Part shown: piece after piece, positions 1 through 8,441 of the stretch | Layout of the letters: every line of letters begins with the position of its first letter | Position numbering within the stretch: the first letter of the stretch is position 1 | From: an uncultured Oscillochloris sp. | GTDB lineage: Bacteria; Chloroflexota; Chloroflexia; Chloroflexales; Chloroflexaceae | Reading direction: 5' to 3' | DNA length: 22,116 nucleotides | Assembly: GCA_903877945.1 (NCBI GenBank) | Contig: CAIRFY010000067.1 | Coordinates: forward strand, 1-22,116 | The notes under the pieces: model-generated | Told to the model about the DNA's origin: nothing | Seen by the model: only the letters and a program-made list of their open reading frames with translations | Database searches by the model: none | Position numbers and translations under genes: made by a program

Positions 1-82
1 CGGGGACGCGGGGACGCGGGGACGCGGGGACGCGGGGACATCCCCTCACCGTGTCACCGTGTCACCGTGTCACCGTGTCACC
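1..82. repeat. Octamer tandem arrays
   Basis: Positions 1-40 hold five near-identical copies of CGGGGACG. Positions 51-82 hold four copies of GTGTCACC, followed by a degenerate CCCTCACC and GCGTCAGG. The two blocks are joined by a TCCCCTCACC segment. The second block contains the stop codon (78-80) of the TetR gene and runs into its last codons. Because the unit is 8 bp, copy-number change in the coding end would shift the frame. The array continues to or beyond the window edge. Confidence 0.9.
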
Positions 83-707
83 CCCTCACCGCGTCAGGTG
101 CCATCGCCCGCAGAAAGTTCGCAACTGTCTGCTGGGCCATCTCCTCGGGCAAGACGTTCTGGATCTCGGGTTGCTCAAAGATGTAATTCGTAAGCATGTA
201 GGCGATGATCGGGCCAGCCAGCAGGCGCGCGGCGATGTGCGGGTTCATGCGGCGCAGCCGCCCGGCGTCCATCTGGCGTTCCATGTAGGTTGCCAGGATG
301 CGTAGCCCGCGCCCTGGCCCAATATCGCTGACCATACTGGCCACGCGCTTGTTGTGCATCGACTCGGCGATCACCACCCTGGCGATTGCCACTGTCGGCC
401 ATTGGTGGATTGCACCCAGCAGCTTGCGCGCCAGTTCGGGCAGGGCCACCTCTGGCGGCTGATCCATCATCGCCTCCGCCGAGTCCATAATCTTGATCAG
501 TGGCATCTGCTCTAGGATGACCTGGTGCAACAGATCGACTTTATCTCTAAAGTAGTGATAGATCAGCCCCGGCGAGCCGATCTTGGCTGCCTCGGCGATA
601 TCTTTGTTCGATGCGCTGTCGAAGCCCTTTGCCGCAAATGCATCCAGGGCACCACGGATGATCTGCTGGCGGCGCTCCTCGTAGTCCTGCTCGTCACGCG
701 GCGGCAT
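78..707 (-). CDS. TetR/AcrR family transcriptional regulator
   Basis: This 209-residue protein has the usual TetR layout. An N-terminal helix-turn-helix occupies about residues 12-58, with a recognition-helix region around SPGLIYHYFRDK (45-56), followed by a helical ligand-binding domain. The ATG at 707 is preceded by GGAGG with 5 nt spacing, which fixes the start. A perfect palindrome lies directly upstream over the -10 element of its own promoter, so autorepression is the natural reading. It lies downstream of an acyl-CoA dehydrogenase on the same strand, and an acyl-CoA synthetase is encoded 5 kb away, so an acyl-CoA or fatty-acid ligand is plausible. That is inference from context only, since no operator copy is visible in front of the dehydrogenase. 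The C-terminal codons and stop lie in an octamer repeat array. Family assignment is firm; the ligand is unknown. Confidence 0.9.
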   Translation of the reverse strand: MPPRDEQDYEERRQQIIRGALDAFAAKGFDSASNKDIAEAAKIGSPGLIYHYFRDKVDLLHQVILEQMPLIKIMDSAEAMMDQPPEVALPELARKLLGAIHQWPTVAIARVVIAESMHNKRVASMVSDIGPGRGLRILATYMERQMDAGRLRRMNPHIAARLLAGPIIAYMLTNYIFEQPEIQNVLPEEMAQQTVANFLRAMAPDAVRG

Positions 708-717
708 AGACGCCTCC

Positions 718-753
718 GTACACTATTGATTGACTGGTCAATCAATAGTGTAC
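718..753. promoter_or_regulatory. Palindromic operator of the TetR gene
   Basis: This is a perfect inverted repeat with 17-bp arms (718-734 and 737-753) around a 2-bp centre TG. The central part reads TTGACTGGTCAA. It lies 11 bp upstream of the TetR start codon, and its right arm contains the predicted -10 hexamer (752-747 on the minus strand). Protein bound here would block RNA polymerase. Length and symmetry fit a TetR dimer or pair of dimers. Confidence 0.85.
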
Positions 754-775
754 CGCGCCAAAGGTGCAGAGTCAA
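747..775 (-). promoter_or_regulatory. Sigma-70-type promoter of the TetR gene
   Basis: Read on the minus strand, TTGACT (775-770) is followed by a 17-bp spacer and TACACT (752-747). The -35 matches the consensus at 5 of 6 positions and the -10 at 4 of 6. The -10 lies inside the palindromic operator. Transcription would begin near 740, about 33 nt before the ATG. Confidence 0.65.
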
Positions 776-821
776 GGCACCGCCTCTTCGATCCAGGGCC
801 AATAGGTGAGAGGTATTGGGA

Positions 822-1964
<1,143 letters not shown>

Positions 1965-2011
1965 CGCGTTGCCTCCTCTTTGACGCTGTGATGTACGGCG
2001 AATTCGGCCCC

Positions 2012-2040
2012 ATTCTACGCGAGAATATCCCGTGCGGCAA
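2012..2040 (-). promoter_or_regulatory. Promoter of the acyl-CoA dehydrogenase
   Basis: On the minus strand, TTGCCG (2040-2035) is separated by exactly 17 bp from TAGAAT (2017-2012), about 48 bp before the ATG at 1964. No copy of the TetR palindrome is present in the 199-bp gap to the divergent acetyltransferase gene. The rest of that gap holds nothing I recognise. Confidence 0.55.
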
Positions 2041-2163
2041 GGTGGCGAGATCTGGGAGATGCCACGCGCACGCGTGCCTCCGGCTCGGGCCTGATCTTCT
2101 GGTACCATAACAGGGCCAGTGTCACCGTGGCATCGGCCCTGCTGATTTTGCGCAAGGAGCCGC

Positions 2164-3018
2164 GTGAGCATTCGCATCACTCTCCCCACGTCGCTTGGTA
2201 CCGAAGTCGCCCGAGCTGCTCGCGCCCTGGTGAACATCTGCAATCAGGCCGAAAACCTGGATTTGCCGATCATCCCTGCGGCGGATCCAGACTCTACGAT
2301 GCTGCTGGCTCATCATGGAGACGACCTGATTGGGGTGGCCCAGATAGACTTCGGCCCCGAGGCGGAAGCATGTCTTTGCGTAGACCCGGCCTGGCGCCGT
2401 CGTGGGGTTGGCAGGAGTCTGGCGACGTTGGTAAACGCCCACGTCGCCAGTCGTGGCGCGGGCGATGCTATTTTTGTGTCTGATCTGGTCGCCGAGTCAG
2501 GGTGCGCCTTCGCCGACGCTCTCGCTGCTCGCCTCATTTTTGCCGAACACCGCCTTGATCTCGATCTGGCGGCTGTGCCACCCGCGCCCGCGCCCATGCC
2601 CGGCCTGCGCATCCGTCTCGCTGTTCCCACCGATGCAGACGGCCTCGTTACCGTACTGGCCGCCGCCTTCGGCGACCCGCTGCCGATGGTGCGGAGCTTC
2701 GTCGCTCGGCGGCTCGCCCACCCAACAAACCGTTTCATCCTGGGCATCCTTAATGAGCGGCTGGTGGGCACCCTGCGCCTGACCGAGGACAATGGCTGGA
2801 TCTACGTGACCACCTTCGGTGTCCTGCCCGATCTTCACGGGCGCGGCGTGGGCCGACACCTGCTCCTGTATACCCTCAGCCAGTTGATCGCCAAGGGGCA
2901 GGGCCGCATTCGGATTGAGGTTGAGACGACGAACGTCTCTGCCCAGGGTCTCTACGAGTCAAGCGGATTTCGCCGTGGCCGCACCTATGCCTACCACCGC
3001 ATACCCACTGACGAATGA
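2164..3018 (+). CDS. Tandem-GNAT acetyltransferase
   Basis: This 284-residue protein is built of two GNAT folds. Each carries the acetyl-CoA pyrophosphate-binding motif A: RRRGVGRSL at 78-86 and HGRGVGRHLL at 225-234. The second domain also has the typical C-terminal segment, SAQGLYESSGFRRGR, at about 259-273. The N-terminal domain is more diverged, a pattern also known from MshD-type enzymes, though nothing here ties it to mycothiol. The start is a GTG at 2164 with AAGGAG at 2154-2159. The gene is divergent from the acyl-CoA dehydrogenase. The substrate is unknown. A small-molecule amine or a protein N-terminus are both possible. Confidence 0.85.
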   Translation: MSIRITLPTSLGTEVARAARALVNICNQAENLDLPIIPAADPDSTMLLAHHGDDLIGVAQIDFGPEAEACLCVDPAWRRRGVGRSLATLVNAHVASRGAGDAIFVSDLVAESGCAFADALAARLIFAEHRLDLDLAAVPPAPAPMPGLRIRLAVPTDADGLVTVLAAAFGDPLPMVRSFVARRLAHPTNRFILGILNERLVGTLRLTEDNGWIYVTTFGVLPDLHGRGVGRHLLLYTLSQLIAKGQGRIRIEVETTNVSAQGLYESSGFRRGRTYAYHRIPTDE

Positions 3019-3083
3019 TCAGCCGAGGGGACTGAGGGACGGTGCATCAGCCCTGCGAATGACACATCACCACGGTGCGAGCG

Positions 3084-3092
3084 TGCTATTAT
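3084..3092 (+). promoter_or_regulatory. Extended -10 promoter element
   Basis: TGCTATTAT has the TGn extension directly before TATTAT (3087-3092), 36 bp ahead of the ATG at 3129. There is no recognisable -35, which is normal for extended -10 promoters. A fragment CATCAGCCCT just upstream (about 3044-3053) matches the outer end of the palindromic repeat family. Confidence 0.5.
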
Positions 3093-3128
3093 GGGAGCAG
3101 TAGGTAGAAACTTGCACAGGAGTTGATG

Positions 3129-3506
3129 ATGCACTCCGCCCGTAACCCCTTCACGCTCGATGTTTTTGGCCTGCCAGCGGATCCGCTTACGGCGCTGGAC
3201 ATGGTTCTCTCTGCGGCGCTCACCGCCGGGGGCGTTGGGCACATCCTGCTCACGCCGATCTTTTGTGCTGACGAAAGCGCGCTGAACCAGGTGTGGTTCG
3301 CTGGCTCGGGCCTGGGGCTGGCGTTCCTGGGCTTGCTTAACATTGCCCGCGTGCGCGGTGACGCCAACGCACGCGGATTCTGCAAGGTGGCGAACCCTGC
3401 CGGTACCGTGTTCTTCGGCGTGGCGGTAAACCAGACCCGCAGCGCGCAGACGGTTGCCGGGCTGATCCTTAGCACGGCTCTGTCCGCCCTGTCACTTCGA
3501 GCGTAG
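3129..3506 (+). CDS. Small integral membrane protein, unknown function
   Basis: This 125-residue protein has hydrophobic segments at about 20-45, 56-75, 87-100 and 108-122, giving three or four predicted membrane helices. I recognise no family or catalytic motif. Three in-frame starts cluster together (TTG 3123, ATG 3126, ATG 3129). The last is preferred because AGGAG at 3118-3122 then has a 6-nt spacing. An extended -10 element lies 36 bp upstream, so it is probably transcribed separately from the acetyltransferase before it. A palindromic repeat follows it, before glnA. Coding is supported by the ribosome binding site, the promoter and consistent hydrophobic patterning. Function is not assigned. 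Confidence 0.7.
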   Translation: MHSARNPFTLDVFGLPADPLTALDMVLSAALTAGGVGHILLTPIFCADESALNQVWFAGSGLGLAFLGLLNIARVRGDANARGFCKVANPAGTVFFGVAVNQTRSAQTVAGLILSTALSALSLRA

Positions 3507-3553
3507 GCTACTTCGATGAAAGTGCTATCGACGCGGGTGAGGCAGGACTACGT

Positions 3554-3645
3554 CAACGTCGTATGATCGCCGGACAGCCCCCAGCCCCCTCTCCCAAGGG
3601 GAGAGGGGCAGGGGGTGAGGGTTGCCCGGCGATCACACGACGTTG
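3554..3645. repeat. Nested palindromic repeat, copy 1
   Basis: Outer arms of 20 bp (3554-3573 and 3626-3645) pair with one mismatch and include GATCGCCGG. The inner arms are C-rich and G-rich, around AGCCCCCTCTCCC and its complement with a tiny AAGG loop. The right side is followed by CACCAGCCCTAG, the outer end shared with copies 3, 4 and 5. The copy lies between the membrane protein and glnA. Confidence 0.85.
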
Positions 3646-3683
3646 CACCAGCCCTAGATGACAAGACCCCCAAGCTACGCCCG

Positions 3684-3692
3684 TGGTAGAAT
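3684..3692 (+). promoter_or_regulatory. Extended -10 promoter of glnA
   Basis: TGGTAGAAT places TGn before TAGAAT (3687-3692), 38 bp upstream of the glnA ATG. No convincing -35 lies at 16-18 bp. Palindromic repeat copy 1 ends about 40 bp upstream. Confidence 0.5.
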
Positions 3693-3730
3693 AGCCGCGA
3701 ACCCAGCCGCAGAGAGGAGCAACCCGCGCC

Positions 3731-5068
3731 ATGAGGGGAAATTCGCGTTACAGCCTGCTCGCCCATGTCGCGCAGCACCACGTTGCCTTTGTGAACCTCC
3801 AGTTTATCGATATTCTCGGGATGATCAAGACCGTCACGATCCCGGCGGAGGAACTGGCCGACGCGCTCGACCACGGTGTCTGGTTTGACGGCTCATCAAT
3901 TGAGGGCTTCGCCCGCATGGTCGAGAGCGATATGTACCTCGTGCCGGATCTGTCCTCGTACACGCTGATCCCCTGGGATCAGCACGAGGGTCTGTCCACC
4001 GCCCGGCTGATCTGCAATATCTACACGCCTGACAGCAAGCCCTTTGCTGGCGACCCGCGCCACGTCCTGTCGGTGGTGATGAAGCAAGCCGCCGACCTTG
4101 GCTACGGCTTCACTGTGGCCCCTGAGATCGAGTTCTTTCTGTTCCGCCGCGACGCGCAGGGTAACACCACGCCCATGCCCCACGACAACGCTGGCTACTT
4201 CGATGTCTCCACCGACCAGGCCACGCTCATTCGCCGCCAGATGGTGCGCGCCCTGCGCGAGATGGGGATCATCACCGAGGCTGCTCACCACGAGGTGGCC
4301 GCTGGTCAGCACGAGATTGATCTGCGGGTGACGGAGGCTATCCACTCGGCTGATAACACGGTGACGACGCGGATGGCCGTCAAGGCAATTGCCCAACTGA
4401 ATGGGCTCTACGCGACTTTCATGCCTAAGCCGCTGGCCTCGGTGAACGGCAATGGTATGCACATCCACCAGAGCCTGATCGATCTGGCTACGGGCAAGAA
4501 CGCCTTTGTCGATGAGACTGACGCCTACGGACTCTCGCCTGTGGCCCGCCAGTTTATCGCCGGGTTGCTGGCCCACGCCCGTGGCATGTGTGTGATCCTG
4601 GCCCCCCTGGTGAACTCGTACAAGCGGCTGGTGCCCGGCTTTGAGGCCCCGGTGTATATCTCCTGGGGCCGCACAAACCGCGCCGCTCTGGTGCGCGTGC
4701 CACGCATCACCGCCGGTCGCCAGCAGAGTACGCGGATCGAACTGCGCTGCCCCGACCCCTCGTGCAACCCCTACCTGGCCTATGCGGTGATGCTGGCCGC
4801 TGGCCTCGACGGGATCAAACGCAAGCTGACCTTGCGCGAGGCCGCCGAGGAAGATCTCTTCCACATCGACCCGCGTGCCCGTGGGATGTCGCTGCTGCCC
4901 AGTTCCCTCGGCACCGCCCTCGACGCCCTGCGTGAGGACGAGGTCGTTCAGGCCGCCCTCGGCGCGAATGTCTACGAGCGTTTTATGGACGCTAAGCAGC
5001 AGGAGTGGGAGAGCTACCGTTCCTTTGTGTCGGCGTGGGAGGTTGATCGCTACCTGCCGATTTTTTAG
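3731..5068 (+). CDS. glnA: Glutamine synthetase, type I (alpha-like)
   Basis: This 445-residue cytosolic enzyme makes glutamine from glutamate, ammonia and ATP. Conserved blocks are all present: FDGSSIEGF (52-60), the metal-binding PEIEFFLF (131-138), AGQHEIDL (191-198), NGNGMHIHQSL (239-249), NSYKRLVPGFEAP (295-307) and STRIELRCPDPSCNPYLA (333-350). The length and the region after residue 376 lack the Tyr-containing adenylylation loop of the beta class. Arg62 sits where the Bacillus-type (alpha) enzymes carry their regulatory arginine. Feedback or partner-protein control is therefore more likely than adenylylation. The start ATG at 3731 follows AGGAG at 3715-3719 and an extended -10 at 3684. 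It is apparently monocistronic, ending before a convergent palindrome. Confidence 0.95.
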   Translation: MRGNSRYSLLAHVAQHHVAFVNLQFIDILGMIKTVTIPAEELADALDHGVWFDGSSIEGFARMVESDMYLVPDLSSYTLIPWDQHEGLSTARLICNIYTPDSKPFAGDPRHVLSVVMKQAADLGYGFTVAPEIEFFLFRRDAQGNTTPMPHDNAGYFDVSTDQATLIRRQMVRALREMGIITEAAHHEVAAGQHEIDLRVTEAIHSADNTVTTRMAVKAIAQLNGLYATFMPKPLASVNGNGMHIHQSLIDLATGKNAFVDETDAYGLSPVARQFIAGLLAHARGMCVILAPLVNSYKRLVPGFEAPVYISWGRTNRAALVRVPRITAGRQQSTRIELRCPDPSCNPYLAYAVMLAAGLDGIKRKLTLREAAEEDLFHIDPRARGMSLLPSSLGTALDALREDEVVQAALGANVYERFMDAKQQEWESYRSFVSAWEVDRYLPIF

Positions 5069-5087
5069 GTGTAGGTTTTCGACAAGA

Positions 5088-5187
5088 TCTAGCCCCAATA
5101 CCTTTCAAATAAGGAATCTGCCGCCGCGCAGCCCCCAGCCCCCTCTCCCTGAATGGGAGAGGGGGCTGAGCGGCGGTAGATTTGTTA
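5088..5187. terminator. Nested palindromic repeat, copy 2 (likely bidirectional terminator)
   Basis: This lies between convergent glnA and the acyl-CoA synthetase. The inner stem is AGCCCCCTCTCCC (about 5136-5148) with GGGAGAGGGGGCT (about 5155-5167). The outer stem pairs AATCTGCCGCCGC with GCGGCGGTAGATT. The left outer end reads TAGCCCCAATACCTTTCA, the B-type end also seen in copy 6. No long T-run follows on either strand, so a termination role is inferred from stem strength and convergent placement. Confidence 0.6.
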
Positions 5188-5209
5188 AGGGGGCGAGGGG
5201 GCGGTACCT

Positions 5210-6778
5210 CTACTGCCGGGTGATCCCTGATCCTCCGCGCAGCACATACTTCTGGATCTTGCCGGTGGCCGTCTTCGGCAATTCCTCCACAAAGCTGACC
5301 CACTGCGGCGTCTTAAAGTGAGCCAGATGGTCGCGCACAAACTGCTTCAACTCGGCTTCGCTCGATGTCGTTCCCGCCTTCAGCACCACAAAGGCGTGCG
5401 GAGCCTCGCCCCATCGCTCGTGGGCCATCCCGACCACGGCAACCTCCTGCACCGCTGGGTGGCGTAGCAGTACACCCTCAACCTCCACCGACGAGATGTT
5501 CTCGCCGCCGCTGATGATCACGTCCTTGAAGCGGTCGCGGATCTCGACATAGCCATCGGGGTGGACGACGCCGGCGTCGCCGGTGTAGAACCAGCCCTTG
5601 CGGATGGCCCGCGCCGTGGACTCGGGATCGTTGAAGTAACCCTTCATCACCACATTGCCGCGCACCGTCAGCTCACCGAGGGTCATGCCGTCGTGGGGCA
5701 CCTCTTGGCCCTCGGGGTCAACCACCCGCAGTTCACCGGACGCCACCAGTTCCACACCCTGGCGGGCCTTGAGTACAGCGTGGGCCTCCAGTGGCAGGTT
5801 GTCGTGTTCGGGGAGTGGCTCACAGATGGTGATAAAGGGCGATGTTTCGGTGAGGCCGTAGACGTGGGTAATCTCCCAGCCAAGCTCGCCCTCGATCCGC
5901 TCGATGGTGGCGGCGGCGGGCGGCGCACCAGCAGTGAAGAGGCGCACCCCGCGTGGCGGCGTACCGCGCACCTCAGGTGAGGCGCTGGCGACGGCAATCA
6001 GGACGGTGGGCGCGGCGCAGAACATCGTCACTCGCTCATCCGTGATCAGTTGAAAGATCGTGCGCGGCTCGACTTTGCGCAGACAGATGTGGGCCATACC
6101 ACGGGCTGTGACGATCCAGACAAAAGTCCAGCCATTGGCGTGGAACATCGGCAGCGTCCAGAGGTAACGATCCTGGGGGCCGAGATAGTGGTGAGCCAGC
6201 GTGTTGAGTACATTCAGGGCGGCGTTACGATGGGTAATCATCACACCCTTGGGCCGGGCAGTCGTGCCGCTGGTGTAGTTGATCGCCAGCAGGTCGGTTT
6301 CCACAATCTCGGCAGCGTGGAAGGCCGACGAGCTATCAGCCAGGGTCGCCTCATAATCGAGCCAGCCCGCCTTCTCGCCCTCCAGGGCCACAAAGTGGGT
6401 CACGCCGGGGATCTGGTCACGGATGCTATCAACAGCGTCGAGGTAATCGCTGTGGACACAGACCACACGTGAGCCGCTATGATTAATAATGTAGACGAAG
6501 TCATCGGCGATGAGCCGGTAGTTGATCGGCACAACCACGGCCCCGATCTGGGGCACCGCATAGAAAGACTCTAGCATGGCATGCGTATTCGGAGCGATGT
6601 AGGCCACCCGGTCGCCCTGAGCGACACCAAAGGATTGGAGCGTGGCCGACCAGCGGTCACAGCGGTCGAAGAACTGGGCATAGGTGAGGCGAAGGTCGCC
6701 ATCAACCACCGCCTCACGGTTGGCATAGAGGCGACGGGCACGGCGGGCGAACTCCATCGGGGTTAGGGGGGTCTCCAT
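5210..6778 (-). CDS. Acyl-CoA synthetase (AMP-forming)
   Basis: This 522-residue member of the ANL superfamily would activate a carboxylic acid to its acyl-AMP and then to acyl-CoA. It shows the P-loop YTSGTTARPKG (168-178), YGLTE (307-311), YTGD (398-401), RDRFKD hinge region (414-419) and the C-terminal lysine in TATGK (503-507, Lys507). The ATG at 6778 is preceded by AAGGAGG with about 10 nt spacing. Length and the SFYAVPQIGAVVVPIN block fit medium- or long-chain fatty-acid and plant-type acyl-activating enzymes. It would supply substrate for the acyl-CoA dehydrogenase encoded at 822-1964, although the two are not in one operon. The 111-bp gap upstream (6779-6889) has an isolated TACAAT but no good -35. 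Chain length is not predictable. Confidence 0.92.
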   Translation of the reverse strand: METPLTPMEFARRARRLYANREAVVDGDLRLTYAQFFDRCDRWSATLQSFGVAQGDRVAYIAPNTHAMLESFYAVPQIGAVVVPINYRLIADDFVYIINHSGSRVVCVHSDYLDAVDSIRDQIPGVTHFVALEGEKAGWLDYEATLADSSSAFHAAEIVETDLLAINYTSGTTARPKGVMITHRNAALNVLNTLAHHYLGPQDRYLWTLPMFHANGWTFVWIVTARGMAHICLRKVEPRTIFQLITDERVTMFCAAPTVLIAVASASPEVRGTPPRGVRLFTAGAPPAAATIERIEGELGWEITHVYGLTETSPFITICEPLPEHDNLPLEAHAVLKARQGVELVASGELRVVDPEGQEVPHDGMTLGELTVRGNVVMKGYFNDPESTARAIRKGWFYTGDAGVVHPDGYVEIRDRFKDVIISGGENISSVEVEGVLLRHPAVQEVAVVGMAHERWGEAPHAFVVLKAGTTSSEAELKQFVRDHLAHFKTPQWVSFVEELPKTATGKIQKYVLRGGSGITRQ

Positions 6779-6889
6779 CGATCAAGGCGCCTCCTTGCGC
6801 GGGGGTGTCGGACAACGCACGGACAGGGCAACGGTGTGTGTCCGGATCATCAAAAAAATACAGTGTTCGCAGATATTGTACTACGAGTA

Positions 6890-7405
6890 TCAACCGCGCA
6901 TATCGCGCACGATCATCGTCAGAGAATCGGTATCAAGCCAGCCGTGGTTGGCGATTAGGTCGCCGATTCGCTTCCACTGGCCCTGCTCGAAGTCGGACAC
7001 CTGTTCTTCAAGCACCACCGCCAGTTGCTCGGGGGTAATATACGCCTCGCGCATCAACTGCTCGCCGAGGAAGTGCGGCGGTAATTTCGGGGTCTGCTCC
7101 ATCCGGTCGAGGGCCTGGATCAGCAGGATAATAGCGAGCACCGTTGCGGGAACGTTGTAGCGGCGAACGAGGGTGAAACCGAGCGGCACGGGCTTCGCGT
7201 CGCTATCGCCCTGGGATTGCTGGATGGCCGAGCGGAGATCGCGGGGCGAGAGGTAACCCTGGTACACCAGGTAGTCGCCCAGGCGAAAGGGCGGATCGCC
7301 TGCTGGCTCGGCACCCGGCGCATGGGGCGGTGGGTAGCGGCTCACCGTCTCATAGAACAGGTCAAGGATAGCGGCGTGAAGCTGTTCATATGGTGTCTTT
7401 GGCAT
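6890..7405 (-). CDS. MshEN/GspE-N-like protein (possible c-di-GMP binder)
   Basis: This 171-residue protein contains repeated units with the pattern LGDxLxxxGxLxxxxLxxAI of the N-terminal domain of type II secretion and type IV pilus ATPases (GSPII_E_N/MshEN). They are RLGDYLVYQGYLSPRDLRSA at 41-60, FLGEQLMREAYITPEQLAVV at 112-131 and a shorter RIGDLIANHGWL at 146-157. No Walker ATPase follows, so it is a stand-alone version. In MshE such repeats bind cyclic di-GMP, which makes this a candidate receptor or adaptor for gliding or pilus machinery. That is family-level inference. The ATG at 7405 has GGGAG about 10 nt upstream. The FHA gene lies upstream on the same strand, separated by a composite palindromic repeat. 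Confidence 0.7.
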   Translation of the reverse strand: MPKTPYEQLHAAILDLFYETVSRYPPPHAPGAEPAGDPPFRLGDYLVYQGYLSPRDLRSAIQQSQGDSDAKPVPLGFTLVRRYNVPATVLAIILLIQALDRMEQTPKLPPHFLGEQLMREAYITPEQLAVVLEEQVSDFEQGQWKRIGDLIANHGWLDTDSLTMIVRDMRG

Positions 7406-7430
7406 AGTTAAGATACTCCCATCATAGATA

Positions 7431-7618
7431 AAGTCACCCTCCGGCCCTCACCCCCCAGCCCCCTCTTCCTCACGGGGAGAGGGGGAGTATTCCGCAAGAT
7501 GATGCGGAATATTAACAGGAGAACTTATTTTCTGTCCGCCCCTAAACTCCCGCTCAGGGAGAGGGGGCTGGGGGGTGAGGGCTGCCCGGCGATCACACGA
7601 CTTCTTTGTATCAGCCCT
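7431..7618. repeat. Composite palindromic repeat, copy 3
   Basis: The left half (AAAGTCACCCTCCGGCCC, then the C-rich core) and the right half (GAGAGGGGGCTGGGGGG, then GCCCGGCGATCACACGACTT and TATCAGCCCT) are separated by about 90 bp. That insert carries its own hairpin ATTCCGCA-agatga-TGCGGAAT (about 7489-7510). It fills most of the 235-bp gap between the FHA gene and the MshEN-like gene. Copy 5 has a similar split architecture. Confidence 0.8.
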
Positions 7619-7640
7619 GGGAGCATGGTGCGATTGATCA

Positions 7641-8369
7641 CTACATCTGTACCTTAAACGTCAGTGTACCCAGGCGCAGTTCATCCCCGACGCGCAGGGG
7701 CTTCGGCTGGCGCGGCGGCACGCGAGCCGTGTTGATGAATGTGCCGTTTGTACTGTCGAGATCCTCAACGAGGATCTGTCCACCCTGGAGGAAGATGCGA
7801 GCGTGACGCCGACCGACTCCGCGCTGCAAAGCTCCGTGGCTGGTCAGATCGATGTCAGGAAAAATATTGCTCACGGGGTCTGAGCGACCGATAATGGCCT
7901 CGCCGGATGTGGGCAACGCCAGGGCCGCACCTGCGGGCTGAATGACGAGGCTGATCCCGGCGAGGTTGGGGCGTCCCGGCGCGGGCGGGGCGGCGATGGG
8001 CGGGGTGACAATCGGCGGCGTGACAATCGGCGGCGCGGGCGGAACCACCGGCTGCGGCGAGGGATAGCTCGGCTGCGGTGGGATGCCGCCGTAGGGCAGG
8101 CTGGGAGCCGCCGTAGCTGGGACGACTGGCCCGCTCAGCAGCGACGCGCCACATGTATCACAGAACGCCTCGCCAGGGATCACGGCAGTACCGCACTGGG
8201 GACACACACTCGGGCCGGCGGAGATGGTCACACCAGTGGCCGCCGGTGCAGCACGAGAGGCCGGGGGTGCAGCGGGAACGACCGGCACCACGATCAGATG
8301 TGCCCCGCACTGGTCGCAGAAACGAGCCGCCTCTGGGTTATCTATGCCACACTGTGGACAAAAAGGCAT
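7641..8369 (-). CDS. Double zinc-ribbon and FHA domain protein
   Basis: This 242-residue protein has three parts. Two zinc ribbons come first: Cys4-x2-Cys7 with Cys18-x2-Cys21, and Cys56-x2-Cys59 with Cys70-x2-Cys73. A flexible Pro-rich linker (about 80-135) follows, including the tandem IVTPPIVTPP. A C-terminal FHA domain ends the protein, with GRSD (161-164), RRHARI (187-192) and STNGT (206-210), the residues that contact phosphothreonine. It is probably a cytosolic adaptor reading Ser/Thr kinase output. Neither kinase nor phosphatase is in the window. The ATG at 8369 has no strong Shine-Dalgarno sequence. A consensus TATAAT lies about 46 bp upstream. The MshEN-like gene is downstream on the same strand, so the two may share signalling functions. 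Confidence 0.88.
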   Translation of the reverse strand: MPFCPQCGIDNPEAARFCDQCGAHLIVVPVVPAAPPASRAAPAATGVTISAGPSVCPQCGTAVIPGEAFCDTCGASLLSGPVVPATAAPSLPYGGIPPQPSYPSPQPVVPPAPPIVTPPIVTPPIAAPPAPGRPNLAGISLVIQPAGAALALPTSGEAIIGRSDPVSNIFPDIDLTSHGALQRGVGRRHARIFLQGGQILVEDLDSTNGTFINTARVPPRQPKPLRVGDELRLGTLTFKVQM

Positions 8370-8414
8370 GGTGAGGGGAACCCTTTCGGTATAGCCGCAC
8401 TGTTTTCTGGGTAG

Positions 8415-8420
8415 ATTATA
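8415..8420 (-). promoter_or_regulatory. Consensus -10 upstream of the FHA gene
   Basis: TATAAT on the minus strand (8420-8415) is a perfect hexamer in the 72-bp gap between the COG3375-like gene and the FHA gene. No -35 match lies at 16-18 bp spacing. Confidence 0.4.
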
Positions 8421-8441
8421 CGTCAGAACGGTCAGACTCGG

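Noticed and set aside
1965..2243. N-terminal extension of the acyl-CoA dehydrogenase frame
   Set aside because: The extension has no family similarity, contains the promoter, and overlaps the divergent acetyltransferase start. ATG 1964 has an ideal AGGAGG.
3896..5098. 400-codon frame antisense to glnA
   Set aside because: It is a shadow of the high-GC codon bias of glnA, with no recognisable domain and no ribosome binding site.
6875..6880. TACAAT as promoter of the acyl-CoA synthetase
   Set aside because: An isolated hexamer with no -35 at 16-18 bp and no TGn extension is too weak to call.
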